Positions 10,377-21,884 of a stretch of 64,000 nucleotides of DNA are shown piece after piece; position 1 is the first letter of the stretch, and each line of letters starts with the position of its first letter. The stretch spans positions 25,409,814 through 25,473,813 of the forward strand of contig JAKSZU010000012.1 of NCBI GenBank assembly GCA_026018925.1. Direction: 5' to 3'. The position numbers and the translations under genes are program-made. Source of the stretch: Tupaia tana (taxonomy: Eukaryota; Chordata; Mammalia; Scandentia; Tupaiidae). The notes under the pieces were generated by a model. It made no database searches. It was not told where the DNA came from and worked only from the letters and a program-made list of their open reading frames with translations.

Positions 10377-10611
10377 CATAGTACCTGTCTGTCTGTCTCT
10401 CTCATAGGAAAAAAAAAGAAATTTAAAAAATAAGTATTCATTTTCATAGCAAAAAAAAAAAAAAAAAAAGAAGGGAAGGAAGGGCCCAGCTGCAGTGGGG
10501 CATCCATAGCCTAACACTCTGCTCTAGCCTTCCCTATCTGGGCATTAGACACCTCGGTATATCAGACACTAAAAGTTCTATTTGACACATTGTCTTCCTT
10601 TACCCATACAT

Positions 10612-10904
10612 CTGGGACCAGCAGTTAGTGTAATGGCTATGTCGCTGAACTCTCATGTAGCTGACCGCGGTTTGAGTCCTGGACTTGGTGGCTTAAACTC
10701 ACACCAGGCGCGTGTACATGCGTGCCCAAGATCCTGAGAGGAGAATGGAGGAGAAGGGATGGCCATCCCCCATGGGGGGTGATTTCTCACTTTCTATCTC
10801 TCTGTCTCTGTCTGTCTTTCTGGCGAGTGCACGCGCCCTATAGCAAAAACCTCTCCCAAAAAAAAAAAAACAAAAAAAAAAAAAACAAAAAAAAACCCAA
10901 AAAA
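10612..10904 (+). mobile_element. SINE-L copy with perfect 15-bp TSD
   Basis: The TSD cctttacccatacat is exact at 10597-10611 and 10905-10919. Head, body and CCTATAGCAAAAACCTC end are complete, except for a small deletion after GGAGAAGGGAT. Confidence 0.95.
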
Positions 10905-11029
10905 CCTTTACCCATACATTTTATTCATTAAAACGGCATGTCTATTTCTCCTCCAAAATCTATCCTGTACAATGTGAAGCAGAACGATTAGGGGAAGTGT
11001 AAATATAAGACGGTATGTAGGCAAAGACT

Positions 11030-11275
11030 TGAAGGAGTTGAGGGAGTGAGTGAGTATCTGGCAAGAGCATTCCAGGCAGAAGGCAGTGAGTGCAAAGGTC
11101 CTGAGGTGGGAGCACATCTGGGCAGTCCTGAAGAGGCACAGGAAAACCACAGTGGCTGCCATGGAGGGAGGAACACAGGGAGCAATAAGAACTGAAGTCA
11201 GAGAGATCATAGGAGGCTAAATTATGAAGGGTTTTTGAAGGTTATTGTTGGGAACTATTTGAAGGCTTTGAGCAG
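11030..11275 (+). repeat. Ancient interspersed repeat
   Basis: Shows the phrase order GGCAAGAGCATTCCAGGCAG, GTGCAAAGGTCCTGAGG, GAAGTCAGAGAGATCATAGG, TTATGAAGGGTTTTTGAAGG. I recognise this pattern from an old mammalian repeat but cannot name the family with certainty. Confidence 0.5.
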
Positions 11276-11520
11276 AAATGGGCCCCCTTCCTACTGCACC
11301 AAGCTTAGCTTCTCTGGCTCCTTTCCTCTCTTCCACACTGGATCCCTGCTTGTTGCTGATATTGAACACACGGCTGCATTTCCCTTTTATGGCTTCACAT
11401 TTTGGATGTTCCGTGTTCCACCCCCCCACCCCCCATCATCCTGTGGTTTGTTCCTACACATCATTCAGGTCTCTGCCCAATGAACCTTCTCTGACCCCAG
11501 ATTTGAAAGTAGTATTCCAT
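11276..11520 (+). repeat. L2 LINE 3' fragment
   Basis: A C/T-rich stretch with CATCATTCAGGTCTCTGCCC and then AACCTTCTCTGACC, an arrangement typical of the L2 3' region. Confidence 0.6.
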
Positions 11521-12149
11521 TCCCCTTCTATAACAATTGGGGTTCTACCAGAAAAACAGAAACCACACTGCACACTGTGTTTTAATAAGATAAGATCTAA
11601 TACAAGGAACAGGTGACACAGACGATTGACAGGCTGACACTCCAACCAGGAACGTGAAATGACCCAGAGACTAGCAACAGCCAGAGGTTGCTACTACCTC
11701 TAGGTTGGAGGGACAAAGATAAAAGATTTTCCTAGGAACAAGGTCCCTCAGCGGAAGGTCACTCATTGCAGGCCTTTCTAGCAAGGGACTGTTAAGTGAG
11801 AAGCATTCATAGTAGGGGCAGAGAGAGAGAGGTAGAGGAAGATCTGGTAGCTCCCTTAGTCCTGACTGCTCATCTCCTACCAGTTCCTCCCACTGTCAAA
11901 GTCAGCCAGAAGGCGCTAACATAGGAGCCTGGGAAATGCAGCCTGCAGAGAGTGGCTTCCTTCAGAGCTCAGCGTGTGAAGGCCTGGAAAAGGACCTACT
12001 CTCTGCCCAGCTTTATTCTTTAGAGCGCTTATTCCTATGCCTATTTTATTCTGTTCTACTCTACTGTGTTCTGTTTTGTTCTTTTCTATTATAGTGTTTC
12101 CATTCCATTCCATCCTATTCTTCAATTCCTCTGTTATTCTCTTCTAGTC
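11521..12149. other. Stretch without recognised gene
   Basis: The start (GGGGTTCTACCAGAAAAACAG) resembles an old repeat end. 12030-12140 is cryptically simple, built from ttcta, ttctg and ccatt motifs. No gene. Confidence 0.4.
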
Positions 12150-12295
12150 TCGTTTATTGTCTGTCACATCCACTAGGGATGAACTGCATGAAAGCAGACA
12201 CTTTGTTCATTGATATAACCCGAGTACCTAGAATAGTGACTGGCCTATAACAGGTGCTAAATAAATATTTGTTGGGTGACTTAATGAATGAGATT
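12150..12295 (+). repeat. L2 LINE 3' end
   Basis: Carries the L2 terminal order: AGACACTTTGTTCATTG, GAATAGTGACTGGCCTATAA, CTAAATAAATATTTGTTGG, then TTAATGAATGA. Confidence 0.75.
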
Positions 12296-12328
12296 GCTTA
12301 TCGTTAAGATCCATAAGGACAGGAAACA

Positions 12329-13949
<1,621 letters not shown>

Positions 13950-14019
13950 ATCCATAAGGACAGGAAACAAATCTGCTGTGTTTGTTTTGGATTCTTAATG
14001 CCTACCACATTGATACTTG

Positions 14020-14285
14020 CACTAGCTCCTAGGGCTGCTGTAACAAATTTCCACAAACATGGTGGCTTAAAACAACAGAAGTGTATTCTCTCAGCTCTGG
14101 AAGCCAGAGATCTGAGATTGAGATGTTGGCAGGGCCATGCTCCTTCGAAGGCTCTGAAGGAGAATCCTTCCTTGCTCTTCCAGCCTCTGATAGTCCAGGA
14201 ATTCCTTGGTTTGCAGCTGCATCACTCCAGTCTCTGCCTCTACCTTCATATGGCTTTGTCTGTGTATGCATTTGCAAACTTAAAA
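14020..14285 (+). repeat. Ancient interspersed repeat (family also at 47613 and 51190)
   Basis: Shared phrases with the other two copies: CTAGGGCTGCTGTAACAAAT, GGTGGCTTAAAACAACAGAA, CTCTGGAAGCCAGAGATCTG, GGCTCTGAAGGAGAATCC. It has LTR-like behaviour (a TG start in the 47613 copy) but I do not assign a name. Confidence 0.7.
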
Positions 14286-14289
14286 AGGA

Positions 14290-15000
14290 AAGGCTGAGAC
14301 ATAATACATGAAGCCAAAGATTTTATCTGGGCTGGAGTTAGTGTAGGGACATGTTTGGAGAGAGGCCCCAAGGGTGTGGGGACATGCTCTGAGCAAATAC
14401 CACCTGTCCCTTTGCACGAGCTTCCTTAACCCTTGCTTCAGGCAGGACAAACGGTGGAATTTGCTAGGGGCCTCCCAACAGACACATCTGATGGAATTCA
14501 GGAAACATCCTGATCCCAATTAGCAAAGTCCAACCCCTGCTCTGCCTCTGTAAGATTCTTTAGCCTTCTCTGGGTGTGGTGGCACCCGCCCTGTGGCGAG
14601 ATTCTTTAGCCTTATCAACATCCCTTTTATGTTTTAAAGATATATCCTCCCCACACCTGCAGCTAGGCTTCTCTCCACTAGATAAGAAGTTGAATGGGAT
14701 TTATCCTTGATAATGATTATCGCCAAGGGATACACCCTGCCTAGTATGTCTAAACCCTTAAAGATTTGTTACCTGCTTCTTATTGTCTGTAACATATCAA
14801 TTTATTCATGGAATGTCATGAAATACACGTATGTAGTGTCACTTTGTCCTATAAATAAAGGCACCCAGTTTGTCTGGGTGACACAAGTTGCTTGTGCTGC
14901 TTAGGTTCAGGCTGCCTGTGTCCACTGCTGCTCTGTCTCTCTGTCCCTTTCTTTCTGCTTCCTCTTAGATCGAACTAAGCCCAGGGCCGACACCGACAAG
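14290..15000 (+). repeat. Possible LTR or LTR-like sequence
   Basis: A TATA-like CCTATAAATAAAGG at 14848-14861 is followed by a direct-repeat-rich CACCCAGTTTGTCTGGGTG and a CT-rich stretch ending CTTCTGCTTCCTCTTAG. These resemble an LTR promoter with R/U5. No second copy or clear TG...CA ends were found in the window, so this is tentative. Confidence 0.3.
14568..14598 (+). pseudogene. 7SL RNA 5'-end fragment with 15-bp TSD
   Basis: The 31-base insert reads like the 5' end of 7SL/Alu RNA (GGGTGTGGTGGCACCCGCC against GGGCGCGGTGGCGCGTGCC). It is flanked by exact copies of agattctttagcctt at 14553-14567 and 14599-14613. There is no poly(A). It is a minimal tailless retropseudogene. Confidence 0.75.
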
Positions 15001-15211
15001 TTAGGATGATCACTCAGGCACCACAAAAATCCAAGTTGCCCCAGAAAATGTGGGCTCGTGTGTTATAGATTTCAGGATGATTTTTAAAGCAGCAGCTGTG
15101 AATGGGAGGGGACGGTAGCAGAGTCTTGTACAGCAATGACTGGCTACATTTTGTGATGAGGGGAGCAGGATTTTGCTTATTTTTTTTCTTTCTTTTTATG
15201 ATAGAAAGTGT

Positions 15212-15477
15212 CAGGACCAGCAGTTGGCGTAATGGCTATGTTGCTGGACTCCCATGTAGTCAACCACGGTTCAAGTCCTGGACCCGGTGGCTTAAACTCA
15301 CGCTGGGTGCGTGTGCATGCGTGCCCAAGATCCTGAGAGGACAATGAAGGAGAAAGGATTGTGGAGTGGCCATACCCCCGGGGAGTGATTTCTCACTTTC
15401 TGTCTTCCTGTCTCTTTCTGTCTTTCCACGAGCACATGCGCTCTATAGCAAAAACCTCTCCAAAAAAAAAAAAAAAA
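15212..15477 (+). mobile_element. SINE-L copy, sense
   Basis: Complete from GGACCAGCAGTTGGCGTAAT to CTCTATAGCAAAAACCTC plus poly(A). Short aaagtgt flanks may be the TSD. Confidence 0.9.
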
Positions 15478-15755
15478 GTGTGTGTATGAGAGAGAGAGAG
15501 GAGAGAACACGAGAGAGAGGAGAGAACACTCTTGACAAGATCTCATCATGTTGTAACCCCCTTTCCCCAGCCCCCCAGCTCCTTAGGATCTGGGGATCCG
15601 GGATGCGCATTTGCTCACCCAGTAGTTGTTCAGCCTGACCCCGGGGTCTGATGCAGTCTTCACATAGCCTCCAACGCTGAAGGTATTACTGTGGTGCCAC
15701 AGCAGCTGGGCCAAGTTTGTGCAATCTTAAGCATGGTGTGGAGACACTGAGTCTT

Positions 15756-16007
15756 TTTTTTTTTTTAGAAGTTTTTGTTATAGGGTGCGTGTGCTCGCCA
15801 GAAAGAGACAGAGAGATAGAAAGCGAGAAATCACCCCCCAGGGGGGATGGCCACACCGCAATCCCTTCTCCTCCATTCTCCTCTTGGGATCTTGGGCACG
15901 CACGCACACGCGCCCGGAGTGAGTTTAAGCCACCAGCTCCAGGACTCGAACCGCGGTCGACTACATGGGTGTTCAGCAACATAGCCAGTACGCTAACTGC
16001 TGGTCCT
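15756..16007 (-). mobile_element. SINE-L copy with perfect 15-bp TSD
   Basis: The TSD gagacactgagtctt is exact at 15741-15755 and 16008-16022. B box complement GACTCGAACCGCGG is intact. Confidence 0.95.
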
Positions 16008-16022
16008 GAGACACTGAGTCTT

Positions 16023-16539
16023 GAAAGCAAAGGAGGAATGTTCTTAAGCAATAGGATGTTTATAAAACAAAAAGTCTAGGTAACAGCATGAGCTATTTTA
16101 GGTGCACATTCCTAAGACACAAGATGGACATATGTTATATTTCCTTATAGCACTGACTTGGGTGGACTGAAATCTCCTGTTTTTGGAAAAACTGTCTCTT
16201 TAAATGGCCTCCTTAACATTTCAGTTAGATGATGTGACATTTTAGTGTGAGTGTTGAGGTCTAGAGCAGGAGTTTAGTCTAGAAGAGTGGTCTAAAATGT
16301 TTATGTAATGGTTTCTTATGAGGGTATTTGTCACTGGGTTTAGGGAGCTTTTGGGAGCTGCCATTCAACTCCCTGCAGCACTCAGTAAGGTGTTTCTTGG
16401 CTGGCCAGCTAGACTTACTAGTTTTCCTGTGTCTATTTTTGTCCCTCTCTGATCCATCTTCCACAACGCCTCTAGGCTAATCTTTCTAAATAGAAACCTT
16501 TTTAAAAAATCACATTACTTCTTACTTGGAGGCCAGGGG
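16023..16539. other. Stretch without recognised gene
   Basis: Nothing recognised. Confidence 0.4.
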
Positions 16540-16960
16540 GAGGGGGAGATGGGTGGGGAACCAGATGAGAACTACTTGACCCTGGGGGATCCCAGAGTCC
16601 CCACAATGGCCACCTGTGTGTTTGCTGGACTTTGCATAATGGTTGGCCTCTAGTTATCTAGGCATAGAGGGTCCTAGGAGAGGGGGCTCCGGGCCACTGA
16701 AAGGCCCTGGTTGTAGAGCCTGGTTGAGGGTCCTGGTCTCTGGGGTCATGAGCTATGTAGAGCTTGGTTGCTGAATGGCCTGAGTATGAGGCCAGGTCAT
16801 TGAGGGGCCCCGAGTGAGGTGCTCTTTTTGTTGTGGAGCTTGAGTCTGGTTATTATGGGGCCTGAGCAAGAGGCCCTGGTCACTGAGGTCCTCGTCACTG
16901 GGCGGTCGCAGTGGGGCTGTGCGAGGGATCCTGAGGGCTCACCGGAGAGGTCACCTCTAT
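16540..16960 (+). repeat. Degenerate G-rich minisatellite, locus 1
   Basis: A run of diverged units of about 30-37 bp built around GGCCCTGGTCACTGAGG and GGCCTGAGTGAG. Readable units include AGGCCAGGTCATTGAGGGGC and AGGCCCTGGTCACTGAGG. A related array lies at 27720-28235 in the same orientation. Confidence 0.65.
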
Positions 16961-17146
16961 AATTAATGGGATTTATTTCCAAGCAGAATATGAGTGACCT
17001 AGGCCCAGAGAGGAGGCAAACATGCCTTTCTCGGGGTGATCAGGTTCAGGGCCACCCCTATTAACCTGAAACTGAGACAGGGAAGCTTCTCTTTTAGTCC
17101 CACCTGTGTTGCACATTCTCGGTCTGACCAGCAGGGCTCACAACAG

Positions 17147-17162
17147 CCAGCAGATGGCACTG
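17147..17162 (+). promoter_or_regulatory. CTCF-like motif
   Basis: CCAGCAGATGGCACTG fits the core CCASYAGRKGGCRSYR at all 16 positions. It lies just downstream of the minisatellite. A near-identical motif stands in the related locus at 28401. Binding is inferred from the motif only. Confidence 0.55.
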
Positions 17163-17269
17163 TGGTCTCACATGAGGGCTGAACTCTGAGGAGGGGCAGC
17201 TGGCAGGCGGTCTTTGTGAAGGAGGTCAGCTGAGACCGGCTCAGGTGTAGCTCCAACAGCTTTGGGAAT

Positions 17270-18185
17270 TACAAGGCGAGAGGGCGGGGAGTGGTAGTTA
17301 GGCGGACCCTGACCAAACTCCCGAGGGTGATGGCTCAAGGAATCCCTTAGAAGCAGAAAATTGTGGCTGTAAGTTAGGAGGCCTGGGTCCGTTCCCTGTC
17401 ACAGGAGGCAGGACAGGCTTGGCCTATAGCTCTGGCGATCTGAATGCAGCCTAACATACCTAGACACATGCTCACCTCTGGGTTGACTTGGCTGTCCCCA
17501 CCACACCACAGAAATGTTAAGATCCATCAGAAATATTAGAACCATCATTTCTCAGAGTCTCAGGCCCTGTGAAATCTAGGCAGAATTCTAGTCTGTACCC
17601 TGTCACACCCCAGAACTCATTAATACTTCCCATCCTAGGGCCTGGACACATTCCAAAGCCATGTTACTTTCTAGGCCCCTGTCATACTCCAAATGCAGTC
17701 ACAGAGCAGGGCTCTGTCATCCCTCAAATAAAGGCACACCCAATACCTTCATATACAGAACAACCCAGGGCTTTTTAATCTTTCTATACTTCACTTCCCA
17801 GGGTCTCGTCACAGCTGAGCTTGGCCCTAAGCCAGTGACAGAGCTCTGAAATGTGCCTGTCTGTGTCTGAAGAATGACAGGGGGCTCTGGGCTGGGACTT
17901 TGTCCATGGTATGTAGTAACGGGTCCCAAAACTTGTACCTTTAGGTTTGGCGATCATCAATAAGTACTCATAATTAGCATCCAAATAAATTATGGTGACA
18001 AGTTCCATGGGGTACAGATGTATAAGCAGTGCTTCTCGAACTATCTGGTGACAAAACCAGTTTTGTTTTGAAACTTGCACTTTGAATCCACTACAGACGG
18101 ATACTTTTGTAAAATATAATGAAATTACTAGAAAAGCAAAATTTAAAAAGAGAACACATAAACTCATTTAAAAAAATATACTTTT
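17270..18185. other. Stretch without recognised gene
   Basis: 17540-17860 shows loosely repeated phrases (CCCTGTCACACCCCA, CCCTGTCATACTCCA, CTCTGTCATCCCTCA) that hint at another worn tandem array. No gene. Confidence 0.4.
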
Positions 18186-18187
18186 AG

Positions 18188-18407
18188 GGACCATCAGCTG
18201 GCATAATGGTTATGTCTCTGGACTACCACATAGTCGAATGCAGTTCAAGTCCTGGACCTGGCAGTTTAAAACTGTGGTGTGGCTTCCCCCCCCAGGGGGT
18301 GATTTCTCACTTTCTGTCTTTCTTGCTCTCTCTGTCTCTCTGTTGAGTACATGCATCCTATAGCAAAAATCTCTCTCTAAAAAAAGAAAGAAGAAAGAGA
18401 GAAAAAA
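18188..18407 (+). mobile_element. SINE-L copy, internally deleted
   Basis: The head runs to GGCAGTTTAAAACT and then jumps directly to GTGGTGTGGC, losing most of the central body. The tail end CCTATAGCAAAAATCTC is intact. Similar atatactttta and aataaactttta flanks look like the TSD. Confidence 0.85.
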
Positions 18408-18454
18408 GAATAAACTTTTAATTTTGGAATAATTAAAAAATTGAAAAATTCATG

Positions 18455-18695
18455 ATAGATTGTGCGCACAAGAGAGAGAAAGAGAGGAGAGAGAGACGCC
18501 CTCTACGGGTTTGGTCATGTTGTGACTCCCTTCCTCTTCCTCCAGTTCTCTAGCTCATCAGGATCCCAGGCACATGTGCCTATGACTGGCCTGTTTTCAG
18601 AATAACTGGGTTAGAGACTTGAACTGTAGTCGACATGTAGCTTTGAGCTCTGTAGTTTGTTATGCTACTAACTGTGCTACAGAGGCTGGGTCTGG
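18455..18695 (-). mobile_element. SINE-O copy, antisense
   Basis: A purine tract at the left, GTTTGGTCATGTTGTGACTCCC, then CATCAGGATCCCAGGCACATG and the B box complement near 18620 are recognisable. Strongly diverged. Confidence 0.65.
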
Positions 18696-18736
18696 GGTTA
18701 TTTTATTTCTTATTTTTATTAAAATAATGACCTGCT

Positions 18737-18990
18737 CAGGACCAGCAGTTGGTGTAATAGCTAAGTCGCTGGAATCCCATGTAGTCAACTGTGGTTCGAG
18801 TTCCGGACCTGGTGGCTTAAAGTCACGCTGGGCGTGTGTGCATGGGTGCACAAGATCCTGAGAGGAGAATGGAGGAGAAGGGATTGCGGCGTGGCCATCC
18901 CCCCTGGAGGGTGATTTCTCACTTTCTGTCTCTCTGTCTCTGTCTTTCTGGCGAGCGCACATGCCCTATAGCAAAAAACCTCTCCAAAAA
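18737..18990 (+). mobile_element. SINE-L copy, sense
   Basis: Full length from CAGGACCAGCAGTTGGTG to CCTATAGCAAAAAACCTC. Flanks atgacctgct and atgatctgct are the likely TSD. Confidence 0.9.
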
Positions 18991-19044
18991 AAATGATCTG
19001 CTGATCAATGTTAATCATCACATTATTATTATTATTATTATTAT

Positions 19045-19278
19045 CATCATTAATTGCCAGAGGCTGTGTACTCACTCCAGAGAGAGAGAAAGCACTGCCC
19101 CCAGTGGGATATGGTCACACCTCAATCCTTTTTCTTCTGTCTGTCCATACTGACATGATTTCGAGTCATGCAGATACAGGTATCTTTTTTTTTTTTTTTT
19201 CAAACCCCAGGGGCAGGATTCAAACCAGGGTTGACCATGAGTAATCTGTCCCTTAACTACTGTGCCATGGGGCAGCTC
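19045..19278 (-). mobile_element. SINE-O copy, antisense
   Basis: Preceded by an (ATT)n run at 19022-19045. The body has TCCATACTGACATGATTTCG. A T-run at 19185-19200 sits in the linker, and the head end TAACTACTGTGCCATGGGGC is present. Confidence 0.75.
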
Positions 19279-19520
19279 TAGAATAATTTTATATTTACAG
19301 AAAAGTTGCAAAGAAAGTAAAGGTTTAATGTACACCTATCACTCAGCTTCCTTAATGTTAACACTAGGTAACTGGCACCTTTGTTAAAACTAACATAACA
19401 TTGGTATGGTACCACTACCTAAACTACAGGCTTTCTTCAGATTTCAGCAGTTTCTCTACTAACATTCTTTTTTGTGTTTCAGGATTTAATCCAGGATACC
19501 ACATAGCATTTAGAGGACTT
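19279..19520 (+). repeat. L1 LINE fragment
   Basis: CAGAAAAGTTGCAAAGAAAGTA, CACTCAGCTTCCTTAATGTT and AGGATTTAATCCAGGATACC in order match a common L1 3' segment of mammals. Confidence 0.6.
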
Positions 19521-19581
19521 TTTACTATTCGGTTCAAATGACATATAATTGTTCTACCAAACTGCTATAAATAGTTCTAAG

Positions 19582-19835
19582 TAGGCCAGCTGGTGGTGTG
19601 GTGGTGAAGTGGGCTGGATCCACATGTCTAACTGTGTAGTTCGAGTCCTAGACCCGAAGGCTTGAGAAACACCACAGGCACATGTGTAGGCATGCCCAAA
19701 ATTCCAAAAGAAGAGGGAGATGGAGGAGAAGGGATTGCAGTATGACCATTTCTCATGAGGGCTGCTTTCTCACTTTCCTTCTCTCTCTCTCTTTCTTTCT
19801 CTCTCTGGTGAGTGCACAATTTTAAAAAATAAAAA
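19582..19835 (+). mobile_element. SINE-O copy (first of three serial insertions)
   Basis: The head is GGCCAGCTGGTGGTGTGG, the linker GGCTTGAGAAACACCACAGG. Flanked by agttctaagtag (19573-19584) and agttcttagcag (19836-19847). Confidence 0.85.
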
Positions 19836-19847
19836 AGTTCTTAGCAG

Positions 19848-20076
19848 GCCCAGTCGTGGTGTTCCAAGGGGAAGTGCACTGCTAGAGAGCCTGGGGCCAC
19901 ATAGGAGGCCTGGGTTCAGCTCCTGGACCAACCTGAACAGGCTAGATACAGTAGGGCATACTGACATTCCTAGCTAACTGGGAGGCTGGACGGGGGAATT
20001 TAATTGTGAGCCCCTGCCAAAGATACCTCTCTTTCTTCTCCCTAAACTCATGCTCTGATTAAAGAAAAAAAAAAAA
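19848..20076 (+). mobile_element. SINE-D copy (second of three serial insertions)
   Basis: Has GGCCTGGGTTCAGCTCCTGG as the B-box region and GCTAACTGGGAGGCTGG in the body. Ends in poly(A) followed by agttct at 20077-20082. Confidence 0.7.
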
Positions 20077-20082
20077 AGTTCT

Positions 20083-20366
20083 GGAAATCGGCAGTTAGCG
20101 TAATGGCTATGTCGTTGGACTCCCACGTAGTCGACCGCAGTTCGCATCCCGGACCTGGTGGCTTAAAACTCACGCCGGGTGCATGTGTGTGTGTGCCCAA
20201 GATCCCGAGAGGAGAATGGAGGAGAAGGGATTGCGGCGTGACCATCCCCCATGGGGGGTGATTTCTCACTTTCTGTCTCTATGTCTCTCTCTGTCTGTCT
20301 GGCAAGCGCACGCGCCCTATAGCAAAAATCTCTCCAAAAAAAAAAAGGAAAAAAAAAGAAAAAAAA
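20083..20366 (+). mobile_element. SINE-L copy (third of three serial insertions)
   Basis: The start GGAAATCGGCAGTTAGCG and the phrase CTCTATGTCTCTCTCTG belong to the young subfamily. The A-rich end runs into agttctaagca at 20367-20377, matching the original target at 19573. Confidence 0.9.
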
Positions 20367-20379
20367 AGTTCTAAGCATT

Positions 20380-20823
20380 TACTTTAATTTCTGAACTTAC
20401 TTCATCATGGCCTGGTATCAGACGATTTATGGACGATCACTGGTTGTAGACCACTCCTTGAGTAGTGCTGGTATAGACTAGTTGTCATATTTGCAGTGGC
20501 CTGACAAGGGAGTGGGCGGGGGGTGGTAGTAGAAAACAATAGACATTTACCACCAGAGCACAGGGGTGCTGAGAAAGAGAAAATGGTGGCCACATGGGTG
20601 AGCCTTGGCTAAGGCCTGCATGGAACAGAGTGAGGACAAAGGGAAGCTTCTGGAATGAAATCCTGAAAGGCACCCCACAAAGCTGTGGACCTGTAAGTGT
20701 TTATTTGTGTGCATCATACTGAAGCTATGGTGTAATATCTGCAATCATGCCAGGTCCTGACCACTATTCCTGAGCTCACCGAGCAATAGCGGTGTCTAGA
20801 TGGAGAACCTAGGACTTGAATAA
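20380..20823. other. Stretch without recognised gene
   Basis: Nothing recognised. Confidence 0.4.
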
Positions 20824-20835
20824 ACAAAGTTGGCT

Positions 20836-21108
20836 GGAACCAGCAGTTAGTGTAATGGCTATGTTGCTGGATTCCCACGTAGTCGACCGCGGTTCGCGTC
20901 CCGGACCCGGTGGCTTAAAACTCACGCTGGGTGCGTGTTCGTGCGTGCCCAAGATCCCGAGAGGAGAATGGAGGAGAAGGGATTGCGGCGTGACCATCTC
21001 CCCTGGGGGGTGATTTCTCGCTTTCTGTCTCTATGTCTCTCTCTGTCTGTTTGGCGAGTGCACGCGCCCTATAGCGAAAACTCTCCCCCCCCCCAAAAAA
21101 AAAAATAG
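20836..21108 (+). mobile_element. Young-subfamily SINE-L, exact TSD
   Basis: The TSD acaaagttggct is exact at 20824-20835 and 21109-21120. It carries the subfamily marks GGAACCAGCAG at the start, GGTTCGCGTCCCGG in the B box and CTCTATGTCTCTCTCTG in the CT tract. CpGs are largely unmutated. Confidence 0.95.
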
Positions 21109-21120
21109 ACAAAGTTGGCT

Positions 21121-21559
21121 CTGGAGATTCCAAGGTCTGATTCCCAATCCCCTGCTTTGACTTCTGCTGAGTCAACATGGTCTTATAAAGACATGAGATC
21201 AAAGGTCTGGGGACAGCAAATATCGCCTGCAGAGGGAGGAAAAGAGCAGGACAAGGTGGATGGGCTCATGCTCCAGAGCCTCTTCCCACCCATGTTGGGC
21301 TCAGGGGCCCCAGGAAGTGGGTAATGTGAATAGCCCTGTCTTGGTCTCCCTGTAACTCAGTGGAGGAAAATAAAGCACCCTCCAGGAGGAGAAAGAGACT
21401 GATATGGAAGTCTGGGTATAATGTCTGCCATGGAGTAGGAGCACTCCTCTCCTGCTCAGGACAGCTCAGCCAGGGCTGTCAGGTTCTCATCTTCACCTCT
21501 TTCTTCTCCTCTGTGCTCTGTTGGTTTCAGAAATTGGAATCAGGGTTATAGTGTCTTGG
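21121..21559. other. Stretch without recognised gene
   Basis: Nothing recognised. Confidence 0.4.
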
Positions 21560-21870
21560 CCTAGGAGTGGCCTGGTCCGGGTCACATCACATCCTAGATT
21601 CCACCAGCCTCTTCCTCGTTGACTTAGTGCTAACACCTTCAGGTGTCAAATGGAAGCTCTGGGACCTTCCCCAACTCTTCCCTCCCCTTACCTCTAAGAT
21701 GTACGGTTTGCTGCCAACCACTTTCCACACTGTATCATTGTTGCTTATTTGATTATGAGCAGAGGGATAGCAGAAACCATGCCTGTCTTATTCTTCACTC
21801 TTGTTTTCAGCACTCAGAAAATGCCTGGCTTATAGCATAGATTCAGTAAAGATTTGTTGGATGAATAATT
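21560..21870 (+). repeat. L2 LINE 3' end
   Basis: Ends in the usual L2 order: AACCATGCCTGTCTTATTC, AAATGCCTGGCTTATAGCAT, TCAGTAAAGATTTGTTGGAT, GAATAATT. Confidence 0.7.
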
Positions 21871-21884
21871 GGGAGTAAAATATG

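Noticed and set aside
20836-20920. SINE heads as genuine tRNA genes
   Set aside because: A- and B-box motifs are present, but the cloverleaf stems do not pair properly and the sequence continues into the SINE body.
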